NCBI GenBank assembly: GCA_903825395.1
Contig: CAIKAF010000025.1
Span: 1-64,000, forward strand
Direction of reading: 5' to 3'
Source: an uncultured Flavobacteriales bacterium
Lineage (GTDB): Bacteria > Bacteroidota > Bacteroidia > CAIKAF01
Length of the DNA: 64,000 nucleotides
Shown: positions 1 through 9,444 of the stretch, piece by piece
Numbering within the stretch: position 1 is the stretch's first letter
Layout of the letters: each line of letters opens with the position of its first letter
Notes under the pieces: model-generated
Database searches by the model: none
What the model saw: only the letters and a program-made list of their open reading frames with translations
What the model was told of the DNA's origin: nothing
Translations under genes and position numbers: made by a program

Positions 1-29
1 ACGTATTTGGGGTGGCGAAGAATAGTTAG

Positions 30-167
30 GGCACTTTTTGGAGTGAACTACGGGAATTTGGGGAAGTTGAAAAATGGAACCAGGTTCGCCTTGGGGAGTC
101 TCAGAAAAGCTTTCTGAATCGTGCAAAGGCAACTTTGCTGGTGCAGGAAGCGGGAGCATGGGAATGA
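30..167 (+). pseudogene. possible 3' remnant of an unidentified gene
   Basis: An open stretch of 45 codons runs from just after a TAG at 27-29 to TGA at 165-167. Its translation (ending in [10 protein letters not shown]) has a protein-like, Glu/Lys-rich composition. There is no start codon. A T5 run at 35-39 could join it to frame 1 upstream (reading IVRALF), so it may be the frameshifted tail of a gene that began outside the window. I recognise no family. The bases between 170 and 480 are purine-rich then C-rich and I see nothing else in them. Confidence 0.2.
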
Positions 168-487
168 GACGGGATGAACTGGCAAATTCATCCTTTTTAC
201 TAGGAGGGGAAATTGGAAGGAGATTTGAGGAGGAGAGGAAAAGAGGAGGGCAAATAAAATTTCAAGTTTCCTTTACGTCGGGTAAAACGTTGGCGACCCG
301 AAGGGCGCGAAGCAACCTTTTTTGGGTAAAGCTTAAGCGCAGCCTTCAGGAAATCGCTATTGGCAACAGCCGACCCCGAAAAGGGGCCCCAACCCCTTAC
401 CCCCCTCAACCGCCCCCTATCAACCCATTAAAACATCCACACCACACAGCCTCCCCCCTTAAGCCCACCTTTATTCTTGGGGCATTT

Positions 488-631
488 GCGGCAGGGATTG
501 AACAAGCTAGCTCGGCTGTTGGCGGAGCCTGCCCCGCGCGGCGCGGAGGCGACTTTAGGAGCCCCCGCAAGCCCGCTGGGGCAGCCTTCCGCCAACTGCC
601 GACTAGCTGTGAAAGCCCGTTTGCCGCCCAA
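488..631 (+). repeat. R1: GC-rich intergenic R element
   Basis: First of about eight related copies. It begins GCGGCAGGGATTGAACAAG, carries the core GGAGGCGAC with GGAGCC downstream, and ends in GTGAAAGCCCG and GCCGCCC. Arms 521-538 and 574-593 are complementary with few mismatches and enclose the core. It lies upstream of der in the + orientation. It closely resembles R8 at the far end of the window, including compensatory changes in these arms. Translating it yields spurious Arg/Pro/Ala-rich ORFs on both strands, which I do not count as genes. Confidence 0.85.
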
Positions 632-693
632 CATATCCAACCCCAAAAAACGCAACTGCTTTCTCTTTCCTCCGTTTCATCCCTATTTTGCCG

Positions 694-701
694 TACCTTT
701 G
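694..701 (+). promoter_or_regulatory. -7 promoter element of der
   Basis: TACCTTTG matches the Bacteroidota -7 consensus TAnnTTTG. It ends only 5 bases before the der ATG, so the transcript would be nearly leaderless. This supports the start at 707 over an upstream in-frame ATG at 74. Confidence 0.7.
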
Positions 702-706
702 CACCT

Positions 707-2011
707 ATGGGAAAAATTGTAGCCATTGTGGGCAGACCCAATGTGGGCAAATCAACCCTCTTTAATCGACTTACAGAAAGCCGACAGGCCATTGTAGATG
801 AATTTAGTGGAGTAACGCGCGACCGGCATTACGGCAAAGCCGATTGGCAAGGAAAAACATTCTCCATCATTGACACCGGCGGATATGTGCGTGGAAGCGA
901 TGATGTGTTTGAAGCAGAAATCCGGAAACAAGTCGATTTGGCCATCGATGAAGCCGATTTGCTGTTGTTCGTTGTCGATTCCACCACCGGAATTACCGAC
1001 CTCGATGAACAAGTGGCCGATATGTTGCGCCGAAGCAAAAAAGAGGTGCTCGTTGTCGCCAATAAAGTAGATAACTTCGAACGCCTGGCCGATATTCACA
1101 CTTTTTACGCCCTTGGACTTGGTGAAGTACATGGCTTGTCATCCATTAGTGGATCGGGCACCGGCGAGCTGCTCGACGCGTTAATGGAAAAACTCGGCGA
1201 TTTCACCGAAGCCGAAGAACTCGATTTGCCCCGAATTGCCATTGTTGGACGTCCCAATGTCGGAAAAAGCTCCATCACAAACCTATTCCTCGGCGAAGAA
1301 CGCAATATCGTTACTCCCGTCGCCGGAACCACCCGCGATTCCATTGATGTTCGATACAATGCCTTTGGCTTCGACTTTTATTTGGTCGACACTGCCGGCC
1401 TACGAAAAAAAGCGAAGGTGCAGGAAGACTTAGAGTTCTACTCCTCATTGCGCTCCGTACGCAGCATCGAACGTGCAGATGTCTGCTTGCTCATGCTGGA
1501 CGCCACTCAGGGCATTGAAAGTCAAGATATTAACATTTTTCATCTGATTCAAAAAAACCACAAAGGCGTGGTTGTTTTGGTGAACAAGTGGGATTTAATC
1601 GAGAAAGATCACAAAAGTGCCGACCGCTTTAAGGAGGCGATTTTGCATAAAATTGCGCCTTTCCGCGACGTTCCCATCATTTTCACTTCGGTACCCGAAA
1701 AGCAACGGGTATTCCAGGCGCTGGAAGCCGCCGTTCAGGTGTATGAAAACCGCAGCCGAAAAATCAAAACCCGCGAGCTGAACGACTATATTTTGCCCAT
1801 CATTGAGGCCTTTCCGCCCCCGGCATACAAAGGCAAATACATACGCATTAAATATGTTACTCAGCTGCCCATTGCGTATCCCGCTTTCGCCTTTTTTTGC
1901 AACTTGCCGCAGTACCTGCGCGAGCCATACAAACGGTTCCTGGAAAACAAACTGCGTGAAAAGTTCACCTTTACAGGTACGCCCATGGAGATTTTCTTCC
2001 GGCAAAAGTGA
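707..2011 (+). CDS. der: ribosome-associated GTPase Der (EngA)
   Basis: Der is a tandem-GTPase factor required for maturation of the 50S ribosomal subunit. The 434-residue protein has two G domains. The first has the P-loop GRPNVGKST at about residues 9-17, DTGG and NKVD. The second has GRPNVGKSS at about 180, DTAG and NKWD. A C-terminal KH-like domain ends in PMEIFFRQK, and the length is normal for Der. The reading frame stays open upstream to 74, but that extension crosses repeat R1 and reads as low-complexity sequence, and a -7 element sits just before 707, so the start is placed there. The gene appears to be transcribed alone. Confidence 0.97.
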   Translation: MGKIVAIVGRPNVGKSTLFNRLTESRQAIVDEFSGVTRDRHYGKADWQGKTFSIIDTGGYVRGSDDVFEAEIRKQVDLAIDEADLLLFVVDSTTGITDLDEQVADMLRRSKKEVLVVANKVDNFERLADIHTFYALGLGEVHGLSSISGSGTGELLDALMEKLGDFTEAEELDLPRIAIVGRPNVGKSSITNLFLGEERNIVTPVAGTTRDSIDVRYNAFGFDFYLVDTAGLRKKAKVQEDLEFYSSLRSVRSIERADVCLLMLDATQGIESQDINIFHLIQKNHKGVVVLVNKWDLIEKDHKSADRFKEAILHKIAPFRDVPIIFTSVPEKQRVFQALEAAVQVYENRSRKIKTRELNDYILPIIEAFPPPAYKGKYIRIKYVTQLPIAYPAFAFFCNLPQYLREPYKRFLENKLREKFTFTGTPMEIFFRQK

Positions 2012-2019
2012 TTTGTTTT

Positions 2020-2108
2020 TTTGGGGGGCGTGCCGGCCTAAAGTCCGGCACCGGGCTTTCCGCTGCAATGCCCTGCGGGCATTTCCACTGCAATCCCTCG
2101 CCCGGGCC
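2020..2108. repeat. R0: palindromic GC-rich intergenic repeat
   Basis: The segment contains CCGGCCTAAAGTCCGG and then CGGGCTTTCCGCTGCAAT, followed by a near-mirror ATTTCCACTGCAATCCCTCG. Short inverted arms (ATGCCC/GGGCAT; CCGGGC/GCCCGG) would fold into hairpins. It shares the GGGCTTTC and CAATCCCT blocks with the R family but lacks the R core. Similar elements are common between Bacteroidota genes, to my recollection. It lies between the convergent ends of der and lipA. The rest of 2012-2278 shows nothing. Confidence 0.55.
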
Positions 2109-2278
2109 ACCTCAAAATATAATCGATATGAACATCCAAACCGGGTACCGGCGCTGTCTCCTGACTATTGAAACCCAATTCGTGCCGAATTTGGACTGTT
2201 CAACCGGTATAAATTACCCATTTCAAGGAAAAAGAATTCTAGGGCGGCAGAGCCATTTATTTGCTTTGCGCGTAGAAA

Positions 2279-3148
2279 TTAAATGTGCTTTTCCGCATGG
2301 TAACTGGAACGCACCAACGGACCGCTTTCCACAAAAGCAAATCCCTTTTTCTTGGCCTGTTCGCCCAGCCATTCAAACTGCTGAGGAGTTACAAATTCTT
2401 GAACCGGCAAGTGGGATGAGGTGGGTTGCAAATATTGCCCAAGCGTAACAATTTGAACCCCCACCGTACGCATATCGTCTAGGGTTTCAAGAATTTCATC
2501 GGTACTTTCACCCAAGCCCAGCATAATTCCCGATTTAGTGGTTACGCCGGCATCAGAAAGGCGCTTCAATACTTCCAATGAACGGTCGTATTTGGCTTGT
2601 ACGCGGACCAGTTTCGTCAAGCGGCGAACGGTTTCTAAATTGTGCGATACAATCTCCGGCTTAGCATTGACAATACGAGCCAGGTTTTCCCATTTGCCTT
2701 GAAAATCGGGAATGAGTGTTTCGATGGTAATTCCCGGATTCATTTTGCGCACAACCTCAATGGTTTTTGCCCAAATGCCCGAGCCCCCATCCTTCAAATC
2801 ATCCCGGTCAACGCTCGTGATTACCGCATGTTTAAGTCCCATTAGTTTAATGGACTTCGCTACGCGGAGCGGCTCAAAGGGGTCTTCTTCTGCGGGCTTG
2901 CCGGTGGCTACAGCACAAAAGCCGCAGCTCCGGGTGCATACGTTTCCCAATATCATGAAGGTGGCCGTCCCTGCTCCCCAGCATTCCCCCATATTTGGGC
3001 AATTTCCACTTTCACAAATGGTGTGCAGTTTATGCTCGCTAACCAGTTGGCGTACTTTTCGGTACTCTTCCCCCGTAGGTAATTTTACCCTTAACCAATC
3101 GGGTTTGCGTTTTTTTTCTGGAACAGTTGAAAGTATAGAATCCGACAT
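2279..3148 (-). CDS. lipA: lipoyl synthase LipA
   Basis: Radical SAM enzyme that inserts two sulfurs into octanoylated E2 and H proteins to make lipoyl cofactor. Both Fe-S clusters are visible: the auxiliary cluster ligands C45, C50 and C56 in [12 protein letters not shown], and the radical SAM ligands C71, C75 and C78 in CTRSCGFC. The length, 289 residues, is typical. It would serve the lipoyl domain of SucB encoded at 35.0 kb. A -7 element lies 41 bases upstream of the start. The gene is convergent with der. Confidence 0.97.
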   Translation of the reverse strand: MSDSILSTVPEKKRKPDWLRVKLPTGEEYRKVRQLVSEHKLHTICESGNCPNMGECWGAGTATFMILGNVCTRSCGFCAVATGKPAEEDPFEPLRVAKSIKLMGLKHAVITSVDRDDLKDGGSGIWAKTIEVVRKMNPGITIETLIPDFQGKWENLARIVNAKPEIVSHNLETVRRLTKLVRVQAKYDRSLEVLKRLSDAGVTTKSGIMLGLGESTDEILETLDDMRTVGVQIVTLGQYLQPTSSHLPVQEFVTPQQFEWLGEQAKKKGFAFVESGPLVRSSYHAEKHI

Positions 3149-3188
3149 GAGGCATCAACGTTGAGCGGGTTTTCAATAGAACCGAATT

Positions 3189-3196
3189 CAAAGGTA
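3189..3196 (-). promoter_or_regulatory. -7 promoter element of lipA
   Basis: The minus strand reads TACCTTTG, an exact TAnnTTTG match, 41 bases before the lipA ATG. Confidence 0.55.
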
Positions 3197-3233
3197 AAAA
3201 GTTTGAAGCAAAGGCGCCACCATGAACCAACAT

Positions 3234-3262
3234 AAAAAAAGGGCACCGATGGGTGCCCTTTT
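3234..3262 (-). terminator. intrinsic terminator, works for the upstream minus-strand gene
   Basis: A perfect 7-bp stem GGGCACC (3241-3247) / GGTGCCC (3252-3258) with a 4-base loop is flanked by A7 at 3234-3240, which is the U-tract on the minus strand, and by TTTT at 3259-3262. It ends the transcript of the small secreted protein gene before lipA. This is the clearest rho-independent terminator in the window. Confidence 0.85.
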
Positions 3263-3281
3263 CTTTTGAGAAAATTATCTC

Positions 3282-3740
3282 TTATTTCTTCACGCGCTTG
3301 AAAACAAAACGAGTAATGAAAATACCGTCGTTGTCGTCTTGCCCTCCTTTACTTTCTACCCCACTAAGCACGAAGGCCAAATCCCAACCCTCAGCAGCCA
3401 TTTGTGTCAATTTTGATGACATCAAGGCATCGTTGCTGGCAATGTTTTGAAAATTTATGCCCACACCGCTGTAAAAGTTAAGAAGTTTGGTCTCGTTGAA
3501 GTTGTCAATTTTCAATTCTCCACGCTCAATTTTTCCTTGGTCGCTCTTTTTTCCATCCGTCCGAGCTGTTGTAAACTGACTGGCATCTACATTTTCATTT
3601 TGCTCAATTAGGCGGCTACGGCCTAAACCCATAGGAACAATAGACTCAATCGCGGTCAATACTTTGTACTCATACGTTTGAGCTACAGAAACCGTTGCGG
3701 TTAAAAAGAATGCTACGGCCAACAAGGTGATTTTTTTCAT
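3282..3740 (-). CDS. small secreted protein, DUF4177-like
   Basis: A 152-residue protein with an N-terminal signal peptide (MKKITLLAVAFFLTATVSVA, cleaved before QTYEYKVL). The start at 3740 is preferred over one 21 bases upstream because the signal peptide begins there and a -7 element lies 19 bases before it. The mature part resembles the DUF4177 pattern: a YEYKVL strand at the start, and near the end a conserved MAAEGWDL turn followed by a strand. The role is unknown and it is probably periplasmic. It is monocistronic, with a strong terminator after it. Confidence 0.75.
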   Translation of the reverse strand: MKKITLLAVAFFLTATVSVAQTYEYKVLTAIESIVPMGLGRSRLIEQNENVDASQFTTARTDGKKSDQGKIERGELKIDNFNETKLLNFYSGVGINFQNIASNDALMSSKLTQMAAEGWDLAFVLSGVESKGGQDDNDGIFITRFVFKRVKK

Positions 3741-3758
3741 GATGATTTTAGTTTGAAT

Positions 3759-3766
3759 CAAAGATA
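3759..3766 (-). promoter_or_regulatory. -7 promoter element of the DUF4177-like gene
   Basis: The minus strand reads TATCTTTG, an exact TAnnTTTG match, 19 bases before the ATG at 3740. Confidence 0.6.
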
Positions 3767-3844
3767 AACCGAACGATTAGATAAAACCATCCATTTTGTA
3801 TTAAATAACAATTCAAAGCCGGTCAGCACCCAAGCAATATTCCT

Positions 3845-3852
3845 TACTTTTG
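3845..3852 (+). promoter_or_regulatory. -7 promoter element of the TonB-dependent receptor gene
   Basis: TACTTTTG matches TAnnTTTG and ends 6 bases before ATG 3859. A TTG start that would be in frame at 3850 lies inside this element and is therefore unlikely. Confidence 0.65.
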
Positions 3853-3858
3853 GCGTTA

Positions 3859-6327
3859 ATGCATTGCATGCTCTACAAAAAAGCCCAATTCTTTGCGGCC
3901 ATTTTCGGATTCCTTTTACCCGTCCTTGGCCTGAATAGCCAAATCGGATGGCTGCAGGGCGTAGTTACAGATAGCCTGAACAAGCCCATTCCTTTGGCTA
4001 CCATTGTTTTGGAAAATGGGGCCTACGTTGCTGTGAACGATGCCGGATTTTACCGAATCGAAATGAAGGCCAATCTGCCTCAATTGGTTACGTTCAAGGC
4101 TTACAACTACAAAACTTCGGCCCTTCGCGTTGCCGTTAAACCAAATGAAAATAAACGGCTTGATGTTCGGCTAAACCTACAAAGCCTGAAAGAATACCGC
4201 CTGGAAGAGCGCAGAAAGGAAGACCTGAGTATTGTTGAAATTGAAGTCCAAGACGTTCAGGCCATGCCCGTCCCGGGCGATGCTCTGGTAGCTTTAATAC
4301 GGCAACAAGGAATTGGGGTCGCCGCCGGGAATGAATTGTCATCCGGATACTCTGTACGCGGCGGAAACTACGATGAAAATCTTACCTATGTGAATGGGAT
4401 GGAGGTCTATCGGCCATTTTTAGCCCGTAGCGGACAGCAAGAAGGACTCAGTTTTGTAAATCCGGATATGGTGGAATCCATCGAGTTCTCAGCCGGCGGA
4501 TTTGAAGCCCGGTTCGGAGATAAAATGAGCTCGGTGCTCAATGTGGCCTACCGAAAACCAACCTTGTTCCGTGCCGATGCTGCACTTGGTTTCCTGGGAG
4601 GAAGCCTGCACGTAGAAGATGCCATTTTTCACAACCGATTGAAATACAACATCGGATACCGGTACAAAAGCAACAATTATTTGCTTTCTGGATTGGATAC
4701 CCGCGGAGATTATCAGCCTGTTTTCCAGGATGTTCAGGCTTTCTTGGCCTATGACCCCCATGAAGATTGGGAAATTAGCTTTTTTGGCTCCTTCTCCGAT
4801 AACAATTACCGGGTTATCCCCGAAAATCGACAAACCCAGTTTGGACATATCCAAGAAGCCAAACAGCTAAATGTGTATTTCGACGGACAGGAATCTACTC
4901 GCTTTCAGGTGGGCAGCGGAGCTCTAAACCTGAAATGGTCGCCCGGGAATTCAGAGCACCGGGCCTATGTCAATTCCTTCCGAACCATAGAAGAAGAAAA
5001 TTTCGATGTCCAAGGACAATATTTTTTGGGCGAAATTGAAAACGATTTAGGTAGCCCTAATTTTGGCGAAGTGGTAAATACCACCGGATATGGCACGTTT
5101 TTAAACCATGCCCGAAACCGGATGGAAGGCCAAGTCTGGGCCTGGGGATACGCCGGTGAACATCGAGCTAAATCCAAACGGCTTGAATTTGTAGGCCTGT
5201 GGGGCGCAGAATATAGAAGAGAACTCATCCAAGACCGATTGAGCGAATGGAGCCTGCTGGACTCTTCCGGTTATCTACTTCCCTTTAATGGCCCGGCAGA
5301 CTTGAATAGCATGGAACTGGACGAGGTCCGAAATACTTCTTCTACGCTTCAAAGCCAACGCATTCAAAGTTACATCCAAAGCCGAACAAAATTCTTGCTG
5401 CCCGATTCCTCTAGCCTTTTATTGAGCGCAGGTCTTCGGGCACACTGGTGGGATTACAACCAGCAACTTCTGCTAAGCCCAAGAATGCAATTGGGATTCA
5501 GACCCAATTGGAAAAACGCCTTCCTATTCCGACTCTCCGGCGGATTATACTACCAAGCCCCTTTCTACCGCGAATTGCGCGACTTAGATGGCGTGCTTCA
5601 ACCAGGCGTCAAAGCACAACAGTCCTGGCATGCAGTAATTGGAATGGATTACCAGTTTAAATGGTGGGGCAGACCATTTAAACTTACCGCAGAAGCCTAC
5701 TATAAGCCCTTGTTTGACCTTAATCCCTATAAGATTGATAATGTCCGAATCCGCTACCTGGCCAACAACATGGCACAGGGTTACGCCACCGGATTGGATG
5801 TAAAACTGAATGGGGAGTTTATCCCAGGATTGGATTCATACGTTTCCCTTGGAATTTTAAACACCATGGAAGACCTCGACGGCGACCAAGGCATTGGACC
5901 AGGAGGAAATCCTGTAGAATATGGATTTTTACCTCGGCCCACCGACCAATTCCTCAATGTAGGCGTCTTTTTCCAAGACGAACTTCCCGGTCTGGAACGC
6001 TTTCGAGTCCACCTGAATCTATTGTTCGGAAGCCAATTGCCTTTCGGCCCTCCCAGCGACCTAAGGGCCGCCGATACTCTTCGAAGCCCATTTTACCGCC
6101 GTGTAGATATTGGATTCAGCTTTGTCTTCCTCGATGCCAATAGACCGAAAGTCCATCAAAGTCATATTCGGACCTTTTGGGCATCGCTCGAGTTCTTTAA
6201 CCTTCTAGACATCAACAATACCATTTCCTATTTGTGGATTCGAGACGTTTCCGGGCGCCGATATGCCGTTCCAAATTATTTGACCCCCAGATTAATCAAT
6301 CTAAAACTGGTGCTCCAATTAAAGTAA
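3859..6327 (+). CDS. TonB-dependent outer-membrane receptor with carboxypeptidase-like N-domain
   Basis: An 822-residue outer-membrane protein. A signal peptide (MLYKKAQFFAAIFGFLLP) is followed by a carboxypeptidase-regulatory-like beta-sandwich (about residues 30-110, GVVTDSLNKPIPLATI). Next comes the plug domain (about 130-230, with YSVRGGNYDENLTYVNGMEV and SAGGFEARFGDKMSSVLNV) and a 22-strand-type barrel of alternating aromatic strands to the C-terminus. No SusD partner is adjacent, so it is not a SusCD pair and the substrate is unknown. The start could also be ATG 3868, which begins the signal peptide more typically. The gene sits between divergent and convergent single genes and is probably expressed alone. 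Confidence 0.88.
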   Translation: MHCMLYKKAQFFAAIFGFLLPVLGLNSQIGWLQGVVTDSLNKPIPLATIVLENGAYVAVNDAGFYRIEMKANLPQLVTFKAYNYKTSALRVAVKPNENKRLDVRLNLQSLKEYRLEERRKEDLSIVEIEVQDVQAMPVPGDALVALIRQQGIGVAAGNELSSGYSVRGGNYDENLTYVNGMEVYRPFLARSGQQEGLSFVNPDMVESIEFSAGGFEARFGDKMSSVLNVAYRKPTLFRADAALGFLGGSLHVEDAIFHNRLKYNIGYRYKSNNYLLSGLDTRGDYQPVFQDVQAFLAYDPHEDWEISFFGSFSDNNYRVIPENRQTQFGHIQEAKQLNVYFDGQESTRFQVGSGALNLKWSPGNSEHRAYVNSFRTIEEENFDVQGQYFLGEIENDLGSPNFGEVVNTTGYGTFLNHARNRMEGQVWAWGYAGEHRAKSKRLEFVGLWGAEYRRELIQDRLSEWSLLDSSGYLLPFNGPADLNSMELDEVRNTSSTLQSQRIQSYIQSRTKFLLPDSSSLLLSAGLRAHWWDYNQQLLLSPRMQLGFRPNWKNAFLFRLSGGLYYQAPFYRELRDLDGVLQPGVKAQQSWHAVIGMDYQFKWWGRPFKLTAEAYYKPLFDLNPYKIDNVRIRYLANNMAQGYATGLDVKLNGEFIPGLDSYVSLGILNTMEDLDGDQGIGPGGNPVEYGFLPRPTDQFLNVGVFFQDELPGLERFRVHLNLLFGSQLPFGPPSDLRAADTLRSPFYRRVDIGFSFVFLDANRPKVHQSHIRTFWASLEFFNLLDINNTISYLWIRDVSGRRYAVPNYLTPRLINLKLVLQLK

Positions 6328-6406
6328 TATGCCGATTATCGTTTTGAGGCAATACAAGGACCAAACCATTAAAATTTCCCGCCCCCTTTGATTTAACGGC
6401 CAATAC

Positions 6407-7456
6407 TTAGGGACCCATCAACAGCAATTCCCCAATAACCGTATATGAACTGTTGTTCACCGTTGCCGATGAGCGCAACCGATAATACAGGTATGGAGTG
6501 CTGTTGTTCATGAAGTACAACCCGAAAGGACTTTGGGCAGGACTTAATCCATTCGCAACATTCGGTGGTGCTGAATTGCTGCGCACATCTAAACTGGTCC
6601 AGTTGCTGCCATTGTTGCTGCCTTCCATTACCCAATTGCTGGGAATATGATCGTTCCCCCAGCGCCTCCACATGGCATAGGATTGAACCACCTGTGGAGA
6701 AGTAAACTGAACCCGAATCCAGGTATTCGATACGTCTCCGCTGTTGGAATGCCAACAGCCCGAAATGTCATCCAATGAATTATCAAACGCTTTGGACGCA
6801 GGTCGCGGTGCATCCAAAACGGTACTGGCAGCAAATTGAGTGCCCGGCAAACTTTGACCCGATCCGGCCTTGATTCTTGGAACCTGAACACTCAACTCGT
6901 TTCCATAGGCCACAGGAATTCCTTGCGCCACCACAAAACTTCGCACATAATACGTTCTGCCTGGCAGCAAATTGACAAGGGTGTGCGCCGTTGAACCCAA
7001 GCCGGGCAAGGTAGTTACTTTTAAATTGGAAGTATCAGGACCTGAAAGTGTGTCATAGCACAACCCCTTTATAACCAGGGCGTTTCCTCCATCACTTAAC
7101 AGCGTATAATGCACCCGAAAGCCTTGATACCAAAGGTTATCTACACTGTCTGTTTGAACTTGAGGCGGGACAGGACAGGGGCTATACCAACCGATATTCG
7201 AGCCCCGATAAAACTCCATACAATGCAGATCTAGATTGTAAATCTGCAAGCCTTCCGACGGATTTTGTATGGAATTTCGCTGAGCCGTGGTCAACCGCGG
7301 AGGCAAAAAACCCCGATTCGTATCGCCCAATTCAAGCCCCGCCGATGCATGAGGCGGCACCTGACCCTGACCTCCAATTTTTACTCCTTGCCCAAACAAA
7401 GGAAACGCCAACAACCACACAAATAGGCATCGATGAAATGAATAGAAATGCAACAT
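6407..7456 (-). CDS. secreted surface protein with C-terminal discoidin-like domain
   Basis: A 349-residue secreted protein, taken to start at 7456 where a signal peptide begins (MLHFYSFHRCLFVWLLAFPL). The mature N-terminus carries the Bacteroidota surface-protein motif PRLTTAQRNSIQNPSEGLQI. The middle part looks like a fibronectin-type domain (YYVRSFVVAQG). The last 120 residues resemble a discoidin/F5-8C galactose-binding fold: AFDNSLDDISGCWHSNSG, WIRVQFTSPQVVQSYAMW, NWVMEGSNNGSNW and YYRLRSS. No T9SS tail is visible. A role in glycan binding at the cell surface is inferred from the domain. The same PRLTTAQRN motif recurs in the glycine-rich protein at 55.2-56.7 kb. Confidence 0.7.
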   Translation of the reverse strand: MLHFYSFHRCLFVWLLAFPLFGQGVKIGGQGQVPPHASAGLELGDTNRGFLPPRLTTAQRNSIQNPSEGLQIYNLDLHCMEFYRGSNIGWYSPCPVPPQVQTDSVDNLWYQGFRVHYTLLSDGGNALVIKGLCYDTLSGPDTSNLKVTTLPGLGSTAHTLVNLLPGRTYYVRSFVVAQGIPVAYGNELSVQVPRIKAGSGQSLPGTQFAASTVLDAPRPASKAFDNSLDDISGCWHSNSGDVSNTWIRVQFTSPQVVQSYAMWRRWGNDHIPSNWVMEGSNNGSNWTSLDVRSNSAPPNVANGLSPAQSPFGLYFMNNSTPYLYYRLRSSATVNNSSYTVIGELLLMGP

Positions 7457-7575
7457 ACGCTTAAAAGTAAAAAAACTACATGAAATTGACTCAAAAGTTG
7501 AACCTGGAACGGATTTAACTACAAGGAGTACCATTCAGACCTAGAATGGCTGTGCGCGTATCGAAAAAAAGAATA

Positions 7576-9390
7576 CTACTTAGGCTGTGGGGGCAACTCC
7601 ACCGGACCTCGGGCTGACTTTCGGCCACGCATCCGATCGGCCCGTTGACGCCACCGGTCTGCCTCTTCCACCTGACCATAATAATTTTCATAGCCAAACC
7701 GATTGGCCATCATACTAACACGCAACTGCCGAATCATGCGATGAATTCGGTTCTCGGTTTCAATAACCGCCGGAGACATATCATCAATGACATCTATCTT
7801 TTCTACCACAGGAATATAGGCTGTATCCCGCTGAAGAATGTAAAAATAAGTCAGTGGAACCAGCCTATAGCCTTCCGGCAGAACAACATCTGTCCTTCGA
7901 CCTACTTCTTCATCCACCAATTCAGGACCAAGCAACACCGGCCTTCGGCCTGCATTTTCTCGCATTAATGATTGTATCCAAGCTTCGAATGCAAATTGAA
8001 TTCCGACTGGATTGGGATCTCCTTCTTCAAACGCTTTTAATTTGGGTAGCAAACTATCCATCTGCACTTCGGTTCCCGCCCAAACCTCCGGGTACTTCTC
8101 CTGACCCCGAACCAAATACCAGGGTCTTCGAAATAATTCTTTATCTAAGATTACAACATCTTTACGCTGATTTTCAACTTTCTGTAGATACATACAGGGC
8201 GACACAAAAACATCCCATTGCCGCGTAATAACCAAGGCATTCTCTGGCACACTTTCAAGGGCCGCTGTAGCATACCTCTCCACCAATACATCCGTACTCC
8301 GATCTGCCCGTTCCACATGTTTTGCAAACATCAATACGGGTATAAGTGCCGCCGGCAGGTACGATATCCAAGCCGGCTTTATGCTTTCATACAGATAAGA
8401 AAAGAAGGCATATACAGGAAAAAGCAACAGAACCGTGGCCGATAAATAGTACGGCTCAATATCCGGAATGTCATAATTCGAAGCGTACCAAATGCAAGCT
8501 ACCAATTGAATAAATACCCAAGGCCAGTATTTTCGACCAAACCATAAGCCGGGAAGAGCAGGCAATAAAGTCCAATGCAAATCAACAGGCAAGCCCTTTA
8601 CAAAAAGGCTGATGTTTTCTTTACTGAATTCCCAACCCTGAAACATCCATACTCGGTATTGTGCGCCCGTTACATGATTCCAAAATCCTGAAAAGGAAGT
8701 TAAATCTCCAAAGTAGGCATCGGGGTTTTGCTGGGCCAACATATATAATGCGGCATACATAGGCAGCGCCAAGGAAAGTCCAACGGCCCCCATTTTAACC
8801 AATTCAATGCCCCGCTGCTTCCAGGTAGCCTGAGCTCGCCAAACCACCCATAATAAACCCGGAAGTACCACCACCGAAATCAAATGATTTGTAAACAAAA
8901 GCCCTGTGGCTCCTCCCAACCACAACCAAGCCCTAATCCCTTGCTTCAGTTGATAACGAACCAAAGCCCAAACCCATAAGCCCAATAATCCAATATGGTA
9001 CGCATACACTTCAATGCTCGAGGCCTGAGTCCAAACCCGAAGCGATAAAAAAACCGAAAGCACCGATAAGGCCATTAACCAAGAATTCCCCTTGGAATGC
9101 AACACCCGCAAAGCCATGAAAAAACCATTGGCTCCAAGAACAACCATGAGCAAGTTCAAGGCATTGCTAACCAACAACGGCTCAAAAATCCCAAAAGCCC
9201 GAACAACCAAAAATCCCAAAAAGGTAAAAAGAGGATAGCCGGATGGGTGCGCAATTCCCGGTAAGGATTGAACCGCCGCCAGCTCTCCAGCATCAATCTC
9301 CTGCAAGGTATGCGACATGGTACTGCCATATACCAAAAGTAAAATGGCGTTCAGCATGGCCAAGGGAAGCCAAGAAGGGAACTTCTTCAT
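7576..9390 (-). CDS. DUF2723 multi-pass membrane protein, glycosyltransferase-C-like
   Basis: A 604-residue integral membrane protein of the DUF2723 family. It opens with a transmembrane segment and the family signature DAGELAAVQSLPGIAHPSG, in which the acidic residues sit in a first periplasmic loop as in GT-C glycosyltransferases. About ten further hydrophobic segments follow up to residue 360, and then a soluble C-terminal domain. Family members are predicted protein O-mannosyltransferase relatives. Bacteroidota O-glycosylate periplasmic and surface proteins, so a role in glycosylating envelope proteins is plausible but inferred. The start is ATG 9390, supported by a -7 element 20 bases upstream; a TTG two codons earlier is less likely. 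Confidence 0.85.
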   Translation of the reverse strand: MKKFPSWLPLAMLNAILLLVYGSTMSHTLQEIDAGELAAVQSLPGIAHPSGYPLFTFLGFLVVRAFGIFEPLLVSNALNLLMVVLGANGFFMALRVLHSKGNSWLMALSVLSVFLSLRVWTQASSIEVYAYHIGLLGLWVWALVRYQLKQGIRAWLWLGGATGLLFTNHLISVVVLPGLLWVVWRAQATWKQRGIELVKMGAVGLSLALPMYAALYMLAQQNPDAYFGDLTSFSGFWNHVTGAQYRVWMFQGWEFSKENISLFVKGLPVDLHWTLLPALPGLWFGRKYWPWVFIQLVACIWYASNYDIPDIEPYYLSATVLLLFPVYAFFSYLYESIKPAWISYLPAALIPVLMFAKHVERADRSTDVLVERYATAALESVPENALVITRQWDVFVSPCMYLQKVENQRKDVVILDKELFRRPWYLVRGQEKYPEVWAGTEVQMDSLLPKLKAFEEGDPNPVGIQFAFEAWIQSLMRENAGRRPVLLGPELVDEEVGRRTDVVLPEGYRLVPLTYFYILQRDTAYIPVVEKIDVIDDMSPAVIETENRIHRMIRQLRVSMMANRFGYENYYGQVEEADRWRQRADRMRGRKSARGPVELPPQPK

Positions 9391-9409
9391 AATCAATGAA
9401 TGTTGGTTT

Positions 9410-9417
9410 CAAAGATA
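9410..9417 (-). promoter_or_regulatory. -7 promoter element of the DUF2723 gene
   Basis: The minus strand reads TATCTTTG, an exact TAnnTTTG match, 20 bases before the start at 9390. Confidence 0.6.
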
Positions 9418-9444
9418 CGTTGAGCCTTCGGGCAAAGCTCCATC

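Noticed and set aside
74-706. In-frame 211-residue N-terminal extension of Der
   Set aside because: It crosses repeat R1 and reads as low-complexity Arg/Pro/Ala sequence, while a -7 promoter sits 5 bases before ATG 707 and Der is normally ~435 residues.
2020-2108. R0 as a full member of the R family
   Set aside because: It shares only the GGGCTTTC and CAATCCCT ends and lacks the GGAGGCGAC core, so it is listed as a separate repeat type.
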